Below, piece after piece: positions 31,442 through 39,004 of a stretch of 64,000 bases of DNA. Source of the DNA: Blastocladiella emersonii ATCC 22665. Lineage: Eukaryota; Blastocladiomycota; Blastocladiomycetes; Blastocladiales; Blastocladiaceae. The stretch covers positions 496,001 to 560,000 of the forward strand of contig JANHCV010000015.1 in NCBI GenBank assembly GCA_025594325.1, in the 5' to 3' direction. The translations under genes and the position numbers were made by a program. The first letter of the stretch is position 1. Every line of letters starts with the position of its first letter. Under the pieces are notes generated by a model that saw only the letters and a list, made by a program, of their open reading frames with translations, ran no database searches and was not told the origin of the DNA.

Positions 31442-33757
31442 TTACTCCTCGTCGCTGTCAATGTCCATGGGCGAGAGGTAAGTGTACACAGTGTTGCGGC
31501 GACCAGTTGTGCGTCGCGTCGACTTGAAGAGCGGCTTTGAGGTGATAGGGTGAAGTGCCTTGGGGAACTTGGCGCCAAATGCCTTCTGGGACACGGTTGA
31601 GCGGCCAGGGAAGCGCTGCTCGTTGTAAGCGCGGTACATGTCGTAGACCTCCAAGGCCTCGAGCTCCCGCGTGACCTGCACATCCTGGCCACGGTTGGTG
31701 AGACCAACAGGGAAGCCGTCGTACTCAACGACTTCCTTGAGCAGCGCGCTGATTGGATCCATGCTTGCCGCCACCACGTCGTCGCGGTCCTTGTTGCGCG
31801 GGAAGTCGGCCAGATCAATGTGCGAGAGGTCGACGCGGCGCAGGTACGTGAAGATCTCGTTGGCGTGCGCCTTGAAAAACGCCTTGAGCGCCTTGAAGTA
31901 CGGGCGGTTCCGGCGGCGGAGGTTGGACATCTCAAGGACGAACTCGCGACGACCAGTATCAGTGAGCGGGAGCGGGTCGGGGTTGTTGGTTGCAAGGACA
32001 AAGTTGTTGACGTTGATTGAGGGTTTCGCGTCAATGTGCTTCTTGTTGACCATGGTCTTGCTGTCCGTGATCATGTTCTTGAGCTTGTCAAAGGCGCTTG
32101 TTCCACCCTTGCTGGACGGCATCTCGTCGAGCAGCACAAGCATCTTGTTGGCAATCTGGCTGTTGAAGGTGCCCTCAATGAACGTGGGCCTGTTGTTGAT
32201 GGACACGACGTTGCCCTCGCCAAGGATGTTGTCGGCCAGCAGCTCGTAGAACACGCCCTTGCCCGTGCCCTCGAGCCCCGTCAGGACCAGCATCACGCCG
32301 TTGGCCCGCCCCGTGGTGAGCAGCTCCTGGATCCACTTGAGGACGTACTGGTACTCGAGGTCGCGGCCGCTGCAGACCACGTCGCGGAGGTACTCGAGGT
32401 ACATGGCAATGGACTCGGGCGCAACGTCCTCGATGAGCTCCGTGGTCAGGAAGCCCTGGAACGCGTTGAAGTTTTCGACCACAAGGCCGCCCTGGTCCGC
32501 GGGGCCCCACTGCGGCGCGTCAATCTCAAAGATGCGCGCCTTGACCTGCGGCGCGTACTCGAGGACGTTGTAGCTCGACGTCACGAACTGGACGGTGTCC
32601 TTGCCAATGTCCATCTCCCACTTGTCCGTCACGGTGCGGCGAAAGTAGAACTTGCCCGTGGTGAGGTCCTTGCGGATGAACAGGCCCACGTACAGCGTGG
32701 CCGCCACCTCCCACAACTCCTTGCCCTCGTCGTCCTTGATCTTGCCAATGTGGTTGATGACGTCGTTGATCCACGGCTTCTTGTAGTTCGGGTCGCGCTC
32801 AAGCTGCTCGTTGACAAAGGCCTCCGCGTCCTCGCAGAAGAGCGGGAACTTGGCCTCCTTGGTTGGCGGGTTGCCGGCCATGACCTCCTTCTCATCCCAC
32901 TTGACGTCGAAGCCCGTGTGCTCGAGCGTGTTGGCCAACATCGCGGCAAGGAACTCAGCCGTGACGCGGTTGTCCTTCTTGACCATGAACCCATCAAACA
33001 TGAGCACGCTCGGCTCAAGGCCATGGCCGCGCGCAAACTCGATGGCGCGCATCAGGATGATCGACTCGACAGCCTGGAACAGGTTCGAGAGCACCGAGCC
33101 CATGTTGGCCCGCTTGGACGCCTTGACAATGTGGGGGAGGTCGCGGGCGAGCAGCGTGGGCAGCGTCTCGAACAGCGTCTTGTGCAGCGCCTTGAGGTCG
33201 TCGTGGAGGTTCACACGCTTCTCGTAGCTGTTGAAGATGAGCTTGAGGAACTCCCCCTTGGACGCGAGGCCCCACTTGGCCAGCGCGGCCGCGCGGTCGT
33301 CAAGGTACTGGTCAAACGCGCCGTGGTTGAGCCCATAGTGCTTGAGGACGCCGCGGAGGATCGACGGACCAGCGCCAATCATGTCGAGGTCCTGGAGCAC
33401 GCCATGGGCCAGCGGGCTGCGGAAGCGGTCCTTGTTCATGCGCTGCATCGACACAGACGTGGGGTAGAGTCGACCAAAGCGCTTCTCGATCGTGCGCGAC
33501 TTGGTGTTGAACAAGTACGCGGTCTCCTTGCGCCAGACCGAGCCCGACTTCTCAATTCGGCTCTTGTACGCGCGGAGCATCTTCTTCTCCTCGCCAATAA
33601 CGCCCAAGCTGGGCTCAAGGAGCCCATCGAGCATGCCCTTGTTGAAGTACTTGTACACCACGACCTGGCGCGAGTCATCGAACTGGGACTCGGTAGACTT
33701 GAGGGTCTCGGCAATCTTGTTCAGATGATCCATGGTCGTGTTGTTACTGTTGGCCAT
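31442..33757 (-). CDS. TVpol-like DNA polymerase fused to SF3 (D5-like) helicase
   Basis: This is the replication protein of the element, 771 residues. I chose the ATG at 33757 (MANSNNTTMD) because the upstream in-frame extension has only a non-ATG start and follows a GC-repeat tract. The N-terminal half has GRLYPT, then DLDMIGAGPSIL (about residues 123-134) and VLMFDGFMV (about 251-259). These fit the two acidic motifs of TVpol, the family A-related polymerase of virophages and Tlr1-type elements. The C-terminal half is an SF3 helicase: Walker A GLEGTGKG (494-501), Walker B LVLLDE (540-545), motif C NNFVLATNN (584-592) and an Arg-finger TGRRE. The TVpol call is by motif pattern; the helicase is certain. 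Confidence 0.85.
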   Translation of the reverse strand: MANSNNTTMDHLNKIAETLKSTESQFDDSRQVVVYKYFNKGMLDGLLEPSLGVIGEEKKMLRAYKSRIEKSGSVWRKETAYLFNTKSRTIEKRFGRLYPTSVSMQRMNKDRFRSPLAHGVLQDLDMIGAGPSILRGVLKHYGLNHGAFDQYLDDRAAALAKWGLASKGEFLKLIFNSYEKRVNLHDDLKALHKTLFETLPTLLARDLPHIVKASKRANMGSVLSNLFQAVESIILMRAIEFARGHGLEPSVLMFDGFMVKKDNRVTAEFLAAMLANTLEHTGFDVKWDEKEVMAGNPPTKEAKFPLFCEDAEAFVNEQLERDPNYKKPWINDVINHIGKIKDDEGKELWEVAATLYVGLFIRKDLTTGKFYFRRTVTDKWEMDIGKDTVQFVTSSYNVLEYAPQVKARIFEIDAPQWGPADQGGLVVENFNAFQGFLTTELIEDVAPESIAMYLEYLRDVVCSGRDLEYQYVLKWIQELLTTGRANGVMLVLTGLEGTGKGVFYELLADNILGEGNVVSINNRPTFIEGTFNSQIANKMLVLLDEMPSSKGGTSAFDKLKNMITDSKTMVNKKHIDAKPSINVNNFVLATNNPDPLPLTDTGRREFVLEMSNLRRRNRPYFKALKAFFKAHANEIFTYLRRVDLSHIDLADFPRNKDRDDVVAASMDPISALLKEVVEYDGFPVGLTNRGQDVQVTRELEALEVYDMYRAYNEQRFPGRSTVSQKAFGAKFPKALHPITSKPLFKSTRRTTGRRNTVYTYLSPMDIDSDEE

Positions 33758-34345
33758 GGTAAAAGTGAGACAACTTTGATGCGGAAAAACGCAGTTGGGA
33801 GCGGGGGTGGGGCCGTGCTTTTGAAGCGCCACGATTATCGCTATTGCTGCTGGCCGTGTCTGGGTACGTGTGCAGTTAGTCACTGCAAAAAGGTATGGGG
33901 GTCAGGTGGGGGTCAGGTGGGGGTCAGGCGGGGGTCAGGCGGGGGTCAGGTGGGCGGTCAGGCGGGGGTCAGGTGGGCGGTCAGGTGGGCAGTCAGGTCA
34001 AGGGTGCCAGGTCGGGGGGTCAGGTCAAGGGCGCCAGGTCGGGGGGTCAGGTCAAGGGCGCCAGGTCTGAGGTCAGGGTTGGAGGTCAGGGTTGGAGGTC
34101 AGGGTCGGAGGTCAGGGTCGGAGGTCAGGGTCAGAGGTCAGGGTCGGAGGTCAGGGTCGGAGGTCAGGGTTGGAGGTCAGGGTTGGAGGGGGGGGGGTGC
34201 CTTGTTGGCATGGCCCATGACTTGCCACCACCCTGACCCTGACCCTGACCCTGACCCTGACCCAGGCCCAGCTACCCAGGAAAAAGAACGCTGCGTTCAA
34301 ACGCACTTGAGCCCATGGAGCCTTTTTGTTGACAGTCAGTAAACC
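33758..34345. repeat. G-rich minisatellite between divergent polymerase and recombinase genes
   Basis: From about 33896 to 34198 the plus strand is a run of degenerate units of the type GGTCAGGCGGG, GGTCAGGGTCGGA and GGTCAAGGGCGCCA, ending in a run of 11 G. At 34231-34262 the complementary unit CCCTGA is repeated. The two parts can pair. There is no credible protein. It separates two divergent genes and so could be an origin, an enhancer or a recombination-prone spacer. Confidence 0.75.
34323..34343 (+). promoter_or_regulatory. Element promoter motif before the tyrosine recombinase gene
   Basis: TTTTTGTTG, an 8-base spacer and GTAAA, followed by CC and the ATG at 34346. Same architecture as at the other element genes. 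Confidence 0.6.
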
Positions 34346-35560
34346 ATGTCGCTCGAGTCTCTTGCCTCCCAGGTCGCCGTTGCCCTTGTTCAGCATGTCG
34401 CCGCGGTTGTAGTGCAGCAAGTTGTGGACAAGCTCCAGTCCGTGTTTGGGTCGATCGACAAGCGCTTCAAGGACTTGGACAAGCGCTTCAAGGACTTGGA
34501 CAAGTGCTACAAGGACTTGGTTGAGCGCTTCAAGGACTTGGAGGCGCGACTCAAGACCGTCAAGTCACACGACCCAGACCACGGCGCTGATCAGCAAGTC
34601 ACTCCCATGGAAGTCGACACCCCGGAGCCGCCCCAAGTCAAGTTTGCCGAGCTGACCAAGGAGGCCATCGAGGCATGTGTCAACGCGCCCGTGGTGAACA
34701 AGAACGGGGAGCAGGCCGAGCTGGACGACACGGACAAGGCCAAGATGGCTCGTGTGCTCCTTGCATTTGCCAAGTCGGGCATGGATATCCACAACGTTGA
34801 TGCCGTGTCCAAGGCCGTGGCCACGTACCGCGCGACCAAGGGGTCCAAGAACGTCCAGGGACTGCAGGTTGAGACGCTCAAGGCCCTTGCCAAGTACTGT
34901 ACGTGGAACGGGTGGACCGAGCTTGGGGCCAAGTACACAGAGGCCAAGAAGCGGGACGCTGACGCCAGCGTGGACGTGCGCAAGGAGCTTGAGTCGGGCG
35001 CCCTTCCAAGCCGTGCCGTTCTGCTGGCCGCTGCGGTTGCTGCCGAAAAGTGGGACAAGCTCGAGTGCACGGGCACCATGCGCTACCTGCGTCTCTACCT
35101 CCAAGTCGTGTGCGCGACCCGCTCCGACCTCGCGTTCCTGACCACGGCCGCGAGCGACAAGTACCCGTTCTACGATCCCGCGACCAAGACGCTGGCTGGC
35201 CCTGTGTGCGTCAAGACTGAGGGTCGTGGCTACGAGTTCTCGCACGTCATTGCCGACCCCAACGTGGCAGCCGCTCTGGAGCGGGTCATGGCCAAGCGCA
35301 AGGAAGACGGCTACGAGCTGCTGTTCTTTGACTACGCGATCAAGGACCTCGAGGACGCCAAGGTGAACGCAGCCATTCGCAAGGACTGGTCCAAGACGAT
35401 CGGCCTTGCTACCAAGAAGCTCAAGTTTGACGGGTGCGGCGTGCAGCAGATCCGTCGCATTGCCACAAGTGAGAACGCAGCAGCGTACGCGGCCATCACT
35501 CAGCGCGCCAACGAGATGGGTCACAGCGTGCCCGTCGCTGTCAAGAACTACATGGTGTAA
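34346..35560 (+). CDS. Tyrosine recombinase with heptad-repeat N-terminus
   Basis: This 404-residue protein would cut and rejoin DNA through a covalent tyrosine intermediate. The catalytic residues line up with family spacing: Arg259 in CATRSDLAFL (box I), the box II pair Q367-x-x-R370, His393 in MGHS, and the nucleophile Tyr402 near the C-terminus. The R370-H393 and H393-Y402 distances (23 and 9) equal those in Cre. The first residue of box II is Gln instead of the usual His. Residues about 37-70 are four near-exact heptads (DKRFKDL), encoded by a 21-bp tandem repeat, and predict a coiled coil. Residues 75-100 are a Pro/acidic linker. It lies directly upstream of the rve integrase gene. Confidence 0.75.
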   Translation: MSLESLASQVAVALVQHVAAVVVQQVVDKLQSVFGSIDKRFKDLDKRFKDLDKCYKDLVERFKDLEARLKTVKSHDPDHGADQQVTPMEVDTPEPPQVKFAELTKEAIEACVNAPVVNKNGEQAELDDTDKAKMARVLLAFAKSGMDIHNVDAVSKAVATYRATKGSKNVQGLQVETLKALAKYCTWNGWTELGAKYTEAKKRDADASVDVRKELESGALPSRAVLLAAAVAAEKWDKLECTGTMRYLRLYLQVVCATRSDLAFLTTAASDKYPFYDPATKTLAGPVCVKTEGRGYEFSHVIADPNVAAALERVMAKRKEDGYELLFFDYAIKDLEDAKVNAAIRKDWSKTIGLATKKLKFDGCGVQQIRRIATSENAAAYAAITQRANEMGHSVPVAVKNYMV

Positions 35561-35562
35561 CT

Positions 35563-35583
35563 TTTGTTGTCTTGATTTAAATG
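35563..35583 (+). promoter_or_regulatory. Element promoter motif TTTGTTG...TTTAAATG before integrase gene
   Basis: TTTTGTTG, a 6-base spacer and TTTAA run directly into the ATG at 35581, so the start codon is part of a TAAATG element. Confidence 0.65.
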
Positions 35584-36693
35584 TATCCGCACGAAGAGCC
35601 TTTGACTGCTGAACAGACCGAGTACTTGAAAGACTTGTACTACAAACGCGGCCACGTCGGGGTCGGGATCCGCCGGCTCTTTGACATTGTTGACCGCGAG
35701 CACACAGGGAAGCACATTTACCGCGCCCAGCTCGAGCGGTGGCTCAACGACCAGTCCGTGTGGCAGCAGTACAAGCGCGCACCACAGAAGCGGCGAGACA
35801 TTCGAAGCATCAGCTCAACCAGTCCAGGACGCAACTTCCAGCTTGACCTCATTGACATGGGCGAAAACGGTACGTACAACGGCTTCAGGTACATTCTTAC
35901 GTGTGTCGATCTGGCGAGTCGGCGCGTCTACCTACGCCCAGTCAAGACCAAGGACAAGACGCGAGAAGCATGGTCCAGCGTGGTCGCCAAGCACAGCCTT
36001 GTACCTGCCACGATCCAGACCGACAATGGCACCGAGTTCTTTGGCATTGAGGCCGGGACCGACGTCAAGCACATCAAGGGCAAGGCAGGAGTGCCATACG
36101 GTCAAGGTGTTGTTGAGCGTATGAACGGGACGGTGCGCCGGATGCTGACGCCGTGGCTGTCCATTGCTGGCAACAACGACTGGCCCAAGCACCTCGAGAC
36201 CATTGAATCTGTGATCAACAGCAGCAAGTCGAGGGCCACGGGCAGGGCGCCAAACGAGTTCCATGACATGCCACAAGAAGCGGCCAAGCAAGAGCTCAAG
36301 GAGATCCGAGCTGCCAAGGGCAAGCCCGAGGGCGACCCTCTGAGCGCGTTGTTGAAGGTAGGGGCCCAGGTCCGAGTCCGCGAGCCGTACAAGACTGCCA
36401 TGGAGGCCAAGGGGAAGCCGGTCTGGTCGCCAACTGTGAGCCAGGTCCAGGTCGTGCGCAAGGGGTCGGGCGTGAGCAATCCGAGCTACAAGGTCCAAGG
36501 CCTCAAGGGCTTCTACCCTCGAAGCGACGTCCAGCCAGTCACAGCGACCCAGGACCCGCCAACAAGGCAGCGCATGCCCCCGCGTCTTCCAAGGCTCCCT
36601 GTTGCGCGCACCCCAGTCACGCCAAGGGAGCCCTTGACCCGGGTCAGGCGCGTCCCAGTCCGAGTCCAAGAAAAGTGGGACCGCGGGCTTTAG
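35581..36693 (+). CDS. rve-family DDE integrase
   Basis: This 370-residue retroviral-type integrase is the enzyme expected to have generated the 5-bp target duplication. The N-terminal 70 residues are helical, without an obvious HHCC zinc finger. The catalytic core has Asp89 in FQLDLIDMG, Asp148 in IQTDNGTEFF and Glu179 in GVVERMNGTVRR. The second acidic spacing is 30 rather than the retroviral 35. The C-terminal region contains PVWSPTVSQVQVVRKGSG and PSYKVQGLKGFYPRSDVQP, like the small barrel that follows the core in Polinton integrases. The tail is Pro/Arg-rich. The start at 35581 is fixed by the TAAATG motif. Confidence 0.92.
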   Translation: MYPHEEPLTAEQTEYLKDLYYKRGHVGVGIRRLFDIVDREHTGKHIYRAQLERWLNDQSVWQQYKRAPQKRRDIRSISSTSPGRNFQLDLIDMGENGTYNGFRYILTCVDLASRRVYLRPVKTKDKTREAWSSVVAKHSLVPATIQTDNGTEFFGIEAGTDVKHIKGKAGVPYGQGVVERMNGTVRRMLTPWLSIAGNNDWPKHLETIESVINSSKSRATGRAPNEFHDMPQEAAKQELKEIRAAKGKPEGDPLSALLKVGAQVRVREPYKTAMEAKGKPVWSPTVSQVQVVRKGSGVSNPSYKVQGLKGFYPRSDVQPVTATQDPPTRQRMPPRLPRLPVARTPVTPREPLTRVRRVPVRVQEKWDRGL

Positions 36694-38633
36694 AGCATGG
36701 TCCAGTGGCTCTGAATGATGACCTGGCAGTCGTTGGCAACTGCGACCGATGGGATCCAGATGAAAGAGTAGCTCTTGGCCACGTCAAGGTACTCAATGCT
36801 CGAGAACTGAAGGAACTGGACGTTGCCTTCAGCGCGGCACCCAGTGACAAGCGACACTGCAATCATGTCTGTCATGTTGTACAGCGCAAAGTTCACAGTG
36901 TGGGATCCAGGGAGCGCGCCGTTTGCGTAGTAGCCCTTTGCATGGACAAGGTAGTAGCCACTGACAGGGGGTTTGACGCATCCATTGATCACGGACGTGA
37001 ACGCGCCCGCCGTGGACTGGAACGCAAAGGTGGCCGGACCTGTCGACGCTGTGCCGCCAATGATCTTGCCGCCCGTGGTCACTCCGTTTGTGGAGCGGTG
37101 CTCGGCCTGAGCAACGTACCGGGTCGTGCCAGACTGCGAGTCGACGTACGCCTTGTTTGCCGCGTCGGTGCCTGCCACGGGAGCGAGGTCAAGGGTGAGC
37201 TGCCCTGTAAACCGACCAGTGCCATTGACGCGGAGCTTTTCTGTGCCAAGCGTTGCCGAGCCCACGACCACGTTGCCGCCACCTGCCACGAGGGAGACCC
37301 CGCCCGTGGTCGCAGACGCAATCTCAATGTTACCCGCCGCTGTGCATGCCAGGTTGCTTCGCAGTACGCCTGCCTGCTTAAAGTCGACGTACGTCAATGT
37401 ATTGGCAGCCGAGTCAAAGACAAGGTTTGCGCTTGTGGCATTCCGGACCAGGACGTTGGGCACAGTCAGTTGCTTGCCAACTCCAAGACCACCAGCAATG
37501 GTGACTGCTCCAGTGCTTGACGTCGAGCTGTCCGTCGTATTCGCAAAGGCAAAGGCAGCGCCGAGCCCAAGGGTGGACTGGGGGAGCGTGCCAGTGACCG
37601 AGGCCGCGCTCACGGCCATGACCTTGGCCGAGACGTCGGGGAGTCGTGCCAGGTCAATGGTCCCTGCAAGCTTGGCCGAGTCAATGCCAGATGCCAGCTT
37701 GGCGTTGGTCAGGGCCCCGTCGGCGATGCGGGCAGGGTCGAGGGTCCCAGTGAGTTTGACTGCCGACACATCCGTGACCTTGGCGTCTGTGACTGAGCCT
37801 GCTGCCAGCTGGACCGTTCCAATGGACCCAACGTTGAGCTTGGCCCCGTCAATGCCAGTTGCCAGCTTGGCGTTGGTCACGGCCGCGTCTGCCAGGACCG
37901 AGGTGCCGACTGTGCCGGCTGCCAGCTTGGACCCATCAATGCCAGTTGCCAGTTTGGCGTTGGATACGGCTGCGTCTGCCAGGGCTCCCGTCCCAATAGT
38001 CCCTGCAACAAGCTTGGACCCAGACACGGACGCGACCTTGGCATCCGTGACTGCCAGGTCAATGAGAGCTGCCGTGCCGACTGTGCCTGCCACGAGCTTG
38101 GACCCGGACACGGACGCGACCTTGGCATCAGTCACTGCGCTGTCTGCCAGGACCGAGGTCCCGACTGTGCCTGCCACAAGCTTGGACCCAGACACGGACG
38201 CGACCTTGGCATCAGTCACTGAGCCGTCTGCCAGGACCGAGGTCCCAACGGCTGGGAGGTTGGACGCACTGAGCACGCCCACGACCTTGGACGCAGACAC
38301 AGTGTCCAGCTGAGCATCAACGAGCTTGCCTGTGACCTGCCCTGCTGTAATGGTCGCGACCTTGTCGGCCGTGACGCTGGCCGGGAGCAGCTGTGCCGTG
38401 CCAACCGACTTGACAAAGAGCCCTGCTGCGCCCACGCCAAGGGTCTGGTTGTCGACCTTGGCCGAGACAGTGGTCCCTGAGACTGCCACGCCAGGGCCAG
38501 CAACAGGTGCACCGACTGTGGCATACACGGTACTGATGGCCGCGTCGACGTATGCCTTGGACACGTCCGGGACCCCTGTGGCAGACATGGTCGGAGACGC
38601 AGTACTTGAGACGTTAAAGATATTCTTGACCAT
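36690..38633 (-). CDS. Fibre-like virion protein with C1q/TNF-like head
   Basis: I place the start at 38633 (MVKNIFNVSS) because GTTAAAC sits directly before it; an alternative ATG is at 38642. The product is 647 residues. The central 350 residues are a long series of imperfect repeats of the type VTDAKVASVSGSKLVAGTVGT and TNAKLATGIDGSKL, as in viral fibre shafts. Near the C-terminus is an intervening GVSLVAGGGNVVVGSATLG-type segment, then a beta-rich domain (FAFQSTAGAFTSVINGC, GYYLVHAKGYYANG, VNFALYN, SYSFIWIPSV) resembling a C1q/TNF jelly roll. Such proteins serve in host attachment. It overlaps the integrase stop by 4 bp, tail to tail. Confidence 0.8.
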   Translation of the reverse strand: MVKNIFNVSSTASPTMSATGVPDVSKAYVDAAISTVYATVGAPVAGPGVAVSGTTVSAKVDNQTLGVGAAGLFVKSVGTAQLLPASVTADKVATITAGQVTGKLVDAQLDTVSASKVVGVLSASNLPAVGTSVLADGSVTDAKVASVSGSKLVAGTVGTSVLADSAVTDAKVASVSGSKLVAGTVGTAALIDLAVTDAKVASVSGSKLVAGTIGTGALADAAVSNAKLATGIDGSKLAAGTVGTSVLADAAVTNAKLATGIDGAKLNVGSIGTVQLAAGSVTDAKVTDVSAVKLTGTLDPARIADGALTNAKLASGIDSAKLAGTIDLARLPDVSAKVMAVSAASVTGTLPQSTLGLGAAFAFANTTDSSTSSTGAVTIAGGLGVGKQLTVPNVLVRNATSANLVFDSAANTLTYVDFKQAGVLRSNLACTAAGNIEIASATTGGVSLVAGGGNVVVGSATLGTEKLRVNGTGRFTGQLTLDLAPVAGTDAANKAYVDSQSGTTRYVAQAEHRSTNGVTTGGKIIGGTASTGPATFAFQSTAGAFTSVINGCVKPPVSGYYLVHAKGYYANGALPGSHTVNFALYNMTDMIAVSLVTGCRAEGNVQFLQFSSIEYLDVAKSYSFIWIPSVAVANDCQVIIQSHWTML

Positions 38634-38653
38634 GTTTAACATAGGCAAACAGA

Positions 38654-38905
38654 ATGATTTCCAGCGACCATGACCTGAGCCTGGACGAGTGGCGGGAGCA
38701 CCTCGCCGGGACCATGCCTGTGCCAAGCAGCTGGTACAGCAAGAGCGATGAGGACAAGGCCAAGTGGCTACGGAAGCGCGACCGCAAGGCCAACCGGTAC
38801 ACGCACGTCGACAACGAGGCAGCGCGGGCTGAGCGGGTCAAGATCCGGATCTACAAGGCACTCAACGCCAAGCGCCGGGACCAGGGGGCAAAAAGCACCG
38901 TCTGA
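38654..38905 (+). CDS. Small basic protein, element-encoded, unknown
   Basis: This 83-residue frame starts MISSDHDLSLDEWREHLAG and has a highly charged, Lys/Arg-rich C-terminal half (WLRKRDRKANRYTHVDNEAA). Its ATG is only 21 bp from that of the oppositely oriented fibre gene, so the two promoters must overlap. TTCTTG and GTTTAAC lie upstream on the plus strand. It may bind nucleic acid, judging by charge only. No family is recognised. Confidence 0.55.
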   Translation: MISSDHDLSLDEWREHLAGTMPVPSSWYSKSDEDKAKWLRKRDRKANRYTHVDNEAARAERVKIRIYKALNAKRRDQGAKSTV

Positions 38906-39004
38906 GGGACAAAAAGCACCTGCCACGGGGAAAAAGGTACCTGCCACGGGGAAAAAGGGTACCAACAGGGGGACGTTTTATTTTCGGTCCATACAGTAAC
39001 CATC
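38906..39004. repeat. Short direct repeats in intergenic spacer
   Basis: CACCTGCCACGGGGAAAAAG-like units occur three times in 38910-38965. They are followed by TTTTATTTTCGGTCCATACAGTAACCATC before the ATG at 39005, a degenerate form of the element promoter. Confidence 0.55.

Noticed and set aside
32036-34342. A 768-codon plus-strand frame opposite the polymerase-helicase gene
   Set aside because: It is the antisense shadow of the TVpol-SF3 gene, whose motifs are clear, and it ends in the GGTCAGG minisatellite.
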